NCBI GenBank assembly: GCA_017860985.1
Contig: JAGFXG010000024.1
Coordinates: forward strand, 1-11,807
Direction of reading: 5' to 3'
DNA: 11,807 nucleotides
From: Deltaproteobacteria bacterium
Lineage (GTDB): Bacteria > Desulfobacterota > Syntrophia > Syntrophales > Smithellaceae
Shown: positions 7,656-11,807 of the stretch, in pieces
How positions within the stretch are numbered: position 1 is the stretch's first letter
Layout: each line of letters starts with the position of its first letter
Position numbers and translations under genes: made by a program
The notes under the pieces: model-generated
What the model was told of the DNA's origin: nothing
Databases searched by the model: none
The model's input: the letters and a program-made list of their open reading frames with translations, nothing else

Positions 7656-7668
7656 TGTAAAGAGTCAA
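7640..7668 (-). promoter_or_regulatory. Sigma70-type promoter of the TetR-GRE operon
   Basis: On the minus strand, TTGACT (7668-7663, 5 of 6 consensus matches) and TATATT (7645-7640, 5 of 6) are separated by exactly 17 bases. Transcription should begin near 7633, giving a leader of about 25 bases before the TetR ATG at 7608. The -10 box is embedded between the two operator palindromes. Confidence 0.78.
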
Positions 7669-8089
7669 GAAATCATTTTACTCCCGCTCACGCGGGCCGA
7701 TTGTTAATTCTCCGTAGCTTGCGGCAAGGTGGTTGATTCAGATTATCCCTTCGTTGCCTTTACCCCTTTTCAGCGTCGCCCTGTCATATGAAGCAGATAA
7801 AATCATATCCATCCATGATGGGTATTTAGAAGTGAATAGATCATAATAGACATAAATTAGGTTAAAATAATAATTGCAAGATACAAAATAAATAGTATAA
7901 TATAACTATAACGAAACAAATAGTGACTAATATAATCTGTTTATGAAAGAATTAATGATTACAAATGCTAATAAATAATTAATGAGTAATTTATACAAGT
8001 TCAATAATTGAATTACAGATAGATTAAACATTAAAACGGGAGGAAAGAGAGTAAGGTGGAGAATAACTCAATATAAGAAAGGGGGTGCC
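7669..8089. other. 421-base intergenic region between the GRE operon and the small-gene cluster
   Basis: No gene is recognisable here. The left part (about 7680-7730) is GC-rich and palindromic: CCCGC/GCGGG arms at 7683-7687 and 7692-7696 around a 4-base loop, and CTTGCGGCAAG at 7718-7728. No T-run follows on either strand, so these are not clear terminators. From about 7800 to 8035 the DNA is very AT-rich and holds a candidate plus-strand promoter and a TTCAA-TAA-TTGAA inverted repeat at 8000-8012. This sharp composition change makes it a plausible site for regulatory binding proteins or an old insertion boundary. Neither is proven. Confidence 0.5.
7874..7901 (+). promoter_or_regulatory. Candidate promoter for the small-gene cluster
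   Basis: TTGCAA (7874-7879, 4 of 6 -35 matches) is followed after 16 bases by an exact TATAAT (7896-7901). Transcription from here would start near 7908, leaving a leader of about 180 bases before the first ATG at 8090. The surrounding DNA is so AT-rich that a chance match is possible, and a nearer promoter could exist. Confidence 0.4.
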
Positions 8090-8392
8090 ATGTTCTTTAA
8101 GGAAACTAAGCGGGAAATCCATAAGACGTTAATAAGGGACCGGGAAGAAAATGTCCGGTTTAATGAAATGATCATCGAATCATATCAGAAGATGGAAAAG
8201 CTTTATAGAAGCTATCCTACCCCGGCGGAGAGAGACAAGGCTGAAGAATACAGGAAGATGATCAGGGAATGGAAAAGCAACTTAGCGGTAGCCCGAGGAC
8301 GGTTAGCCCAAACAAAAAGAGAATACGACGAAACATACAGGGAGAAGAAAAGTCTACCCCTTATTCAGAGCGGAATATTCGAAGAAACCTGA
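8090..8392 (+). CDS. Small charged helical protein, first of two tandem paralogues
   Basis: I do not recognise this 100-residue protein. It has no signal peptide or membrane segment and is rich in Lys, Arg and Glu, with a pattern suggesting two long helices, probably coiled coil. These flank a short YPTP turn at residues 42-45. The features shared with the next gene are an MFF start, DRExNV at about 17-22, YPxP, ERDxAE, and a RxMIREWxxNLxxARxRLAQxxREY stretch at about 56-81. The ATG is preceded by AAGGGGG with a 4-base spacing, a strong ribosome site. A cytoplasmic, protein-binding role is all that composition supports. The conserved tryptophan and MIREW core suggest a real, selected fold rather than a spurious frame. 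Gene call is good; function unknown. Confidence 0.78.
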   Translation: MFFKETKREIHKTLIRDREENVRFNEMIIESYQKMEKLYRSYPTPAERDKAEEYRKMIREWKSNLAVARGRLAQTKREYDETYREKKSLPLIQSGIFEET

Positions 8393-8455
8393 AAAAAGGC
8401 TGAACACGTCAGACCATAAGATGGACATTTTCAATAAACTCTGAGGGAGGTGATC

Positions 8456-8776
8456 ATGTTCTTTATTCGACTTAAAGGCAGCAAAGAAGTTCAAAAGTCT
8501 TTAATCAGCGATCGGGAAGTTAATGTCCAGTACATTGAAAAGGTCATCAGGGTTTATGAGGCAATAGATCAGTTCTACAGAAGATATCCTTGCCCCACAG
8601 GGAGAGAGCGTGACCTGGCTGAAAGCAACAGGGAGATGATCAGAGAATGGCAAGGCAATCTGGAACTGGCCAGAAAAAGGTTAGCGCAAGCGGAAAGGGA
8701 ATATAACAATAAATACGGAGAGAGCAGAGGGGGTATCGATGGAAATCTGGCGATTAAATGGAGTGAAGAGCAGTAA
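8456..8776 (+). CDS. Small charged helical protein, second tandem paralogue
   Basis: This 106-residue protein is a diverged copy of the upstream gene: MFF start, SDREVNVQY, YRRYPCP, ERDLAE, EMIREWQGNLELARKRLAQ and REYNNKY align along nearly the whole length, with roughly half of positions identical by eye. It has a two-residue insertion around the YPxP turn and its own C-terminal tail (KWSEEQ). I set the start at the ATG at 8456, because GGAGG lies 5 bases upstream and this makes both paralogues begin MFF; an in-frame GTG at 8450 overlaps the ribosome site. It lies 63 bases after its paralogue, and its 3' end overlaps the next gene. No characterised family is recognised. Side-by-side retention suggests a heterodimer or two related partners, which is inference. 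Confidence 0.78.
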   Translation: MFFIRLKGSKEVQKSLISDREVNVQYIEKVIRVYEAIDQFYRRYPCPTGRERDLAESNREMIREWQGNLELARKRLAQAEREYNNKYGESRGGIDGNLAIKWSEEQ

Positions 8777-9089
8777 CGAATTGGTCAGGATGTCGGTAAT
8801 TCAGTTATACATGGACATGACTTCATTTAGCACCCGGTATGGGAGAAAAACGGACAAAAGGTTTCAGTCCGAAGAAACGTACATTGCATTCAACGACAGG
8901 GTAAAGAAGATCAGTCGGATGTACCCGGATGAACCGTTCAAGGTCGATTTCAGTATCGAGGCCGATGAGGATGATCCCTGTTTTCTTTCCCTTGTGGTGG
9001 AATATCACAAGGGAGATGAAAGAGTTGTCAGTATGGATGTCAAGCCTTGCTGGACTCATGGTGAACCGGTAAACGATCTGCCGTGTTAA
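8739..9089 (+). CDS. Unknown 116-residue protein, overlapping the second paralogue
   Basis: I do not recognise this protein. It looks soluble, with no signal peptide or membrane helix. An N-terminal helical part (about 10-60) ends in SRMYPDEPFKVDF, followed by a beta-like, acidic part (DFSIEADEDDPCFLSLVVEYHKGDE, about 69-93) and a C-terminal PCWTHGEP segment. Its start overlaps the previous gene by 38 bases in another frame and is preceded by AGAGGGGG with a suitable spacing, so translation is probably coupled to the upstream paralogue. An internal ATG at residue 18 is a possible alternative start but has a poorly placed ribosome site. Cys76, Cys103 and Cys116 are present but do not form a known metal motif. 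The long overlapping frame plus good ribosome site support a real gene. Confidence 0.68.
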   Translation: MEIWRLNGVKSSNELVRMSVIQLYMDMTSFSTRYGRKTDKRFQSEETYIAFNDRVKKISRMYPDEPFKVDFSIEADEDDPCFLSLVVEYHKGDERVVSMDVKPCWTHGEPVNDLPC

Positions 9090-9150
9090 AACAAAGGTAT
9101 CTGTCAGGATCACAAGTACCGGAAATCGAAAACCAATGAAGGAGTTTATT

Positions 9151-9366
9151 ATGGCTACAATACAGATCGAAGGAAAGACATATTATGACATCGACGGTAT
9201 TGTGGAAAAGATCGGCGTCGGCAAGTTTACTGTCAGGGGTTATGTCCGGTCGGGAAAACTTAAAGCCGTTAAAGTCGGTCGAAGATACTGGATTGAAGAG
9301 AAGGAGCTATCCAACCTGTTCGCTACAGGAACCGGAAAAGTCGCCAGAAAGCCCAAAAAGGGTTAG
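9151..9366 (+). CDS. Small excisionase/MerR-type helix-turn-helix DNA-binding protein
   Basis: This 71-residue protein matches the HTH_17/excisionase-type winged helix. TYYDIDGIVEKIGVGKFTVRGYVRSGKLKAVKVGRRYWI (about 10-48) has the typical pattern: helix 1, the recognition helix with FTVRGYVRSGKL, and the wing VGRRYWI. A KEL segment and a basic tail (KVARKPKKG) follow. I chose the ATG at 9151, because AAGGAG lies 6 bases upstream; an in-frame ATG at 9136 overlaps that site. It lies 61 bases after the preceding gene and 69 before the PilZ gene. Proteins of this size act as phage or plasmid excision factors, or as small transcription regulators. No integrase or attachment site is seen, so a regulator of this small-gene cluster is the more economical reading. 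Confidence 0.85.
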   Translation: MATIQIEGKTYYDIDGIVEKIGVGKFTVRGYVRSGKLKAVKVGRRYWIEEKELSNLFATGTGKVARKPKKG

Positions 9367-9435
9367 GTGAATCGGTTTACTTACAGGCCGCTGAACATGC
9401 TAATGATCAAAGGGTAAAAACAGGAACAAATTGAT

Positions 9436-9783
9436 ATGAACGAAAAAAGAAAAATTGAAAGACTGAAAAAAAATAACGAGGTCACCATTACGATCGTTTC
9501 CGATGGGGAAACAAATTCTAAAGGGAAAGTTGTATTGGGTCATAGCATGGATGTTTCTGTGATGGGTACGAAGATTCAGGTCAATTATTTTTTGCCGGTC
9601 GATTCTCTCCTTAAGATCGATTTCACATTCAAAGATCTTTACAACAAGATAACTGCCATAGGGAGAGTAAAATGGATCAAAACCATCTTCGGGGATGAGT
9701 CTTATGAAGCGGGTGTGGAGTTCGTCAATTTATCCCCCGAAGAGATCGAGAAACAGGTGAATTACATTTCCAATGAATGTTAA
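9436..9783 (+). CDS. PilZ domain protein, predicted c-di-GMP receptor
   Basis: This 115-residue protein is essentially one PilZ domain. Both parts of the c-di-GMP binding signature are intact: RxxxR at residues 5-9 (RKIER) and DxSxxG at 39-44 (DVSVMG). The beta-barrel strands follow, with GRVKWIK at 76-82 and the typical ending YEAGVEFVNLSPEEIE at 90-105. PilZ proteins of this kind sense c-di-GMP and alter motility, surface polysaccharide or enzyme partners by protein contact. The partner here is unknown; no flagellar, pilus or cellulose gene is visible. The ATG is preceded by AGGA at 10 bases, a somewhat long spacing. The gene points toward the minus-strand zinc-ribbon gene, with 116 bases between their ends. 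Confidence 0.9.
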   Translation: MNEKRKIERLKKNNEVTITIVSDGETNSKGKVVLGHSMDVSVMGTKIQVNYFLPVDSLLKIDFTFKDLYNKITAIGRVKWIKTIFGDESYEAGVEFVNLSPEEIEKQVNYISNEC

Positions 9784-9899
9784 TTCATACCTGTCTGTGT
9801 AACATGGTTTGTGTTAATTCGTAAAAAGGAAGTTCAGGAATCATAACCTGCTGCTGCAACATGCATTTTTCGTGACATCCGGCATTGCATGGTTCGCCG

Positions 9900-11066
9900 T
9901 TACTTAAACGGGTGACTCACCACAGTAAAACTGTGGCGGGCCGAGATCGTGTATTGAGAAGGGCTATAACTGTAATAGGCCCGGGCCTCATATTTTCCCG
10001 GACGCGGAGACTTGAAACTCAGAACACCCCGACCTCCCCTGGGAATATATTTGTAGTTCCCCGCCGCCGTTCGGGAAGAACCCGCCCGGACAACACATAT
10101 CCAATCTCTGGAATATCCGGGAGCATTGTAATAATACACTTTGATTCTTTCACCGTAATTGTAGACATCTTTGTCTGTTATGACAAATGGTCTGCCGCCT
10201 GCAACGGTGCCGCTTCTCTGAAAGCCCCTGGGCCCTGCCGATACCGCATGATAGGAGTTACCCGCAGCATCAGGATTGTCCGCGAGATTCGAATCACTCC
10301 CCCCGACTTCTGTTTGTGCAGTCCCCGTTGTTGACCGACCTGAAAAGAAGAGATAACCGGCTGTGCCGAGAGCCGCAATAACTAAAAGAGCGAGCAACGG
10401 CAGCAGAATCTTCTGAAAGGGTATGCTCTTTTGGGAATCCCTGCCTCGCGAATCAGCATTCATTTTGGGTTTAAAGATAACCGTTTTGAACTGCCAGCCC
10501 TGATCACCGGCAATGGTTTTCACAACCTCGCGAAGTTTGCCGTACTCGAAACCGTATTTGCCTCCAAATAAAAGCTGACCGTGGATTTTTTTATCAACCT
10601 CGATCCCTTTTTGAACTTTCACTTCACCAAAAAATCCGGCGTTCGTCCCGACCGAGCTTTCCACCATTTTTTCCCAAAACGTCAACTGCTTTTTTTCCGG
10701 CTCCAGCTGAACAACAGCGTCATACCGGACATTGACCTTCTGAAGAGATGATTGCGTTCCTGTTTGTGACGAAAATTCAAACCAGGCCGGGCTCACCTCA
10801 ATCACTGAAAGGAATTCATTAGCCAACGCTTTAAGCTGCGCTCGGATAAGGGGTGTTCCATCCGCATTACCTGCGTCTCTTGTTTCAGAGCGATTTCCGC
10901 AATGTGTGCAAAAGACGGCATCAGGTTCCATCGGTTTTCCGCAGGAAGAGCATTTTCCCGAGCCGGTTTCATCCGTGAAACGGCTTCCGCAATGCCTGCA
11001 AAAGGCATCCTCAGACCCCATCACTTCTCCGCAGGAGGAACATCTTTTCTCTTTTACGTTTTCCAT
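9900..11066 (-). CDS. Membrane protein with two N-terminal zinc ribbons and an outer Ig-like domain
   Basis: This 388-residue protein has four parts. Two zinc-ribbon motifs come first: Cys9/12/23/26 and Cys39/42/53/56, each CSSCG...FCxHCG. Then a conserved-looking soluble region at about 75-200 (LKALANEFLSVIEVSP, KYGFEYGKLREVVKTIAG). A single membrane helix at about 219-242 follows (ILLPLLALLVIAALGTAGYLFF), and a low-complexity Ser/Gly/Asn linker. The C-terminal domain at about 294-384 (VYNYGERIKVYYYNAPGYSRDWICV ... PGKYEARAYYS) resembles an Ig-like fold often seen in secreted bacterial proteins. The N-terminus lacks a signal peptide, so the ribbons are probably cytoplasmic and the Ig-like part outside. 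Its role is unknown; a sensor or scaffold linking the two sides of the membrane is inference. AGGA lies about 12 bases before the ATG, a weak ribosome site. Confidence 0.88.
   Translation of the reverse strand: MENVKEKRCSSCGEVMGSEDAFCRHCGSRFTDETGSGKCSSCGKPMEPDAVFCTHCGNRSETRDAGNADGTPLIRAQLKALANEFLSVIEVSPAWFEFSSQTGTQSSLQKVNVRYDAVVQLEPEKKQLTFWEKMVESSVGTNAGFFGEVKVQKGIEVDKKIHGQLLFGGKYGFEYGKLREVVKTIAGDQGWQFKTVIFKPKMNADSRGRDSQKSIPFQKILLPLLALLVIAALGTAGYLFFSGRSTTGTAQTEVGGSDSNLADNPDAAGNSYHAVSAGPRGFQRSGTVAGGRPFVITDKDVYNYGERIKVYYYNAPGYSRDWICVVRAGSSRTAAGNYKYIPRGGRGVLSFKSPRPGKYEARAYYSYSPSQYTISARHSFTVVSHPFK
9920..9936. repeat. Perfect 7-base inverted repeat in the last codons of the zinc-ribbon gene
   Basis: CCACAGT (9920-9926) and ACTGTGG (9930-9936) flank a 3-base loop. 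No T-run follows on either strand, so it is not a standard terminator. It lies within the coding end of the zinc-ribbon gene, facing the PilZ gene. Its role is unknown and it may be chance. Confidence 0.4.
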
Positions 11067-11190
11067 CTGATTGCTTTTCCTTTATTGAAACAGCTTTTCT
11101 TATACGCGGGCAATGTCTAATATCGTATCCGTTCATAGACGGTCAAAAAAATGTTTCATGGACTCACAATCAAAACGGTTGCTTTCCGGC

Positions 11191-11222
11191 GGCCGGCTCA
11201 ACCGGAGTTTCCCTAGCCGGCC
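11191..11222 (-). terminator. GC-rich inverted repeat, possible weak terminator
   Basis: GGCCGGCT (11191-11198) and AGCCGGCC (11215-11222) form a perfect 8-base stem with a 16-base loop, just after the stop codon of the small secreted protein gene (minus strand, ending at 11229). Such placement suits a transcript end or an RNA-stabilising structure. No uridine run follows on the minus strand, so intrinsic termination is doubtful. Confidence 0.35.
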
Positions 11223-11228
11223 ATTCAA

Positions 11229-11690
11229 TTACCGGTAAAAAAGAGAAACGATCGTAATCCCTTCACCGGACTTGCCGCCGCTGGCATAGTGAACCGACGC
11301 ACTACGGTATTTCGGCCACTCCCAGCCGTACTGGGATTCTTTCGGGCTGCTGTAGCGGGGAGGACCGATAACACGCTGGACGGCGGGAAGTATCTGCTTC
11401 GTCCGATCCCCACCGGGAATCTGCAGCAGAATGGAGGCCACGCGGTTACTGTCAGGATGCGTTTCAACCGTTATCCCAATACCATTATGGCTGCCACGAT
11501 AATAGGCACAGTTCGCATTGACGGATTTGGAGCGTTTTAACCAGGGAAGTGCAGGCACCGGCTGGTCCTGACGAATCTCCCGAAGCATCTTTTCCACTGC
11601 AGCCGGGATATCGGAAGCAGCGGCGTCAGATACCAGCATAAACGTGATGGCCGTCAGAATGATACAGCGGCAGGTGATTTTCTTGAGCAT
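11229..11690 (-). CDS. Small secreted protein of unknown function
   Basis: This 153-residue protein starts with a clear Sec-type signal peptide: KK near the N-terminus, a hydrophobic core IILTAITFMLV, and a likely cleavage after AAA at about residue 25. The mature part is about 128 residues. It begins with a helical stretch (IPAAVEKMLREIRQD), continues with beta-rich sequence containing GIGITVETHP and VASILLQIPGG, and ends with YGWEWPKYRSASVHYASGG. No metal-binding or catalytic motif is seen; Cys61 is the only cysteine of the mature form. AAGGAG lies 7 bases before the ATG, a good ribosome site. It points toward the zinc-ribbon gene in the same direction, 162 bases away, so co-transcription is possible but unproven. 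I do not recognise the family. Confidence 0.8.
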   Translation of the reverse strand: MLKKITCRCIILTAITFMLVSDAAASDIPAAVEKMLREIRQDQPVPALPWLKRSKSVNANCAYYRGSHNGIGITVETHPDSNRVASILLQIPGGDRTKQILPAVQRVIGPPRYSSPKESQYGWEWPKYRSASVHYASGGKSGEGITIVSLFYR

Positions 11691-11807
11691 AGCCTATCTC
11701 CTTACGGAATCATCCGAATCTCTGGGCAGCTCGCATCTCAACGCCTGAATATTTTAAAAGCATATCACGTTAAAAATACTTCATGCTACCTTGGGCCACC
11801 ATGCGGG
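11691..11807. other. Right-edge non-coding segment
   Basis: This segment precedes the secreted protein gene and probably contains its minus-strand promoter. Around 11750-11780 it is AT-rich, but I found no -35/-10 pair with standard spacing. No other gene is seen before the window ends. Confidence 0.4.

Noticed and set aside
7683..7728. GC-rich palindromes near 7683-7696 and 7718-7728 as terminators or a mobile repeat
   Set aside because: No T-run follows on either strand and no second copy was seen in the window, so neither a terminator nor a repeat family can be supported.
8823..9113. 96-residue minus-strand open frame opposite the 116-residue gene
   Set aside because: No ribosome site or domain; it is antisense to a frame that has a good ribosome site and continues the plus-strand gene series.
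9151..9366. Evidence for an integrated phage or plasmid
   Set aside because: Only a single excisionase-type protein is present; no integrase, att repeats, tRNA or structural phage gene is visible.
9860..9895. Possible bidirectional terminator between the PilZ and zinc-ribbon genes
   Set aside because: CATGCA and TGCATG arms can pair but enclose a 20-base loop and lack a following T-run in either direction.
9885..10334. 149-residue plus-strand open frame opposite the zinc-ribbon gene
   Set aside because: The minus-strand frame has zinc ribbons, a membrane helix and an Ig-like domain; the plus frame is a composition shadow.
1..11807. CRISPR array, tRNA or rRNA genes
   Set aside because: No regularly spaced repeats, tRNA-like cloverleaf or rRNA sequence was recognised on either strand while reading the window.

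Overview
The window looks like chromosomal DNA of an anaerobic, Gram-negative-type bacterium, most plausibly a Desulfobacterota (former Deltaproteobacteria) member such as a sulfate reducer or syntroph. The basis is a glycyl radical enzyme with its activase, a DUF362 iron-sulfur protein, a PilZ domain protein and several short-chain dehydrogenases. The assignment rests on gene content only and is tentative.

Left two thirds (about 1-7670), all on the minus strand and transcribed right to left: a TetR-type regulator behind a clear sigma70 promoter with two tandem palindromic operator candidates; a 991-residue glycyl radical enzyme (GRE) with an N-terminal SCP2-like lipid-carrier domain fused in frame; its radical-SAM activase with two extra [4Fe-4S] clusters; an extended SDR of the 3-beta-HSD/epimerase type; and a classical SDR with some resemblance to 3-ketodihydrosphingosine reductases. 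Spacings of 11-44 bases indicate one operon. A DUF362 ferredoxin-like protein follows after 129 AT-rich bases, begins with TTG, and runs off the left edge. The GRE has the Cys-Val-Glu active site of the dehydratase/lyase/decarboxylase branch, so it is neither a pyruvate formate-lyase nor an alkyl- or benzylsuccinate synthase. The SCP2 fusion and two SDRs of lipid-acting families suggest, as inference, radical chemistry on a hydrophobic (lipid, sterol-like or acyl) substrate. This is the most interesting system in the window.

Middle (about 7670-8090): a 420-base non-coding stretch, partly GC-rich and palindromic, then very AT-rich, with a candidate plus-strand promoter and a long leader.

Right-middle (8090-9783), plus strand: two tandem paralogous small charged helical proteins, an overlapping unknown 116-residue protein, a 71-residue excisionase/MerR-type helix-turn-helix protein, and a PilZ protein with an intact c-di-GMP motif. 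This is an accessory-looking cluster of small genes with no recognised overall function.

Right end (9900-11690), minus strand: a membrane protein with two cytoplasmic zinc ribbons and an outer Ig-like domain, and a small secreted protein of unknown function. No tRNA, rRNA, CRISPR array, insertion sequence or replication origin was seen.
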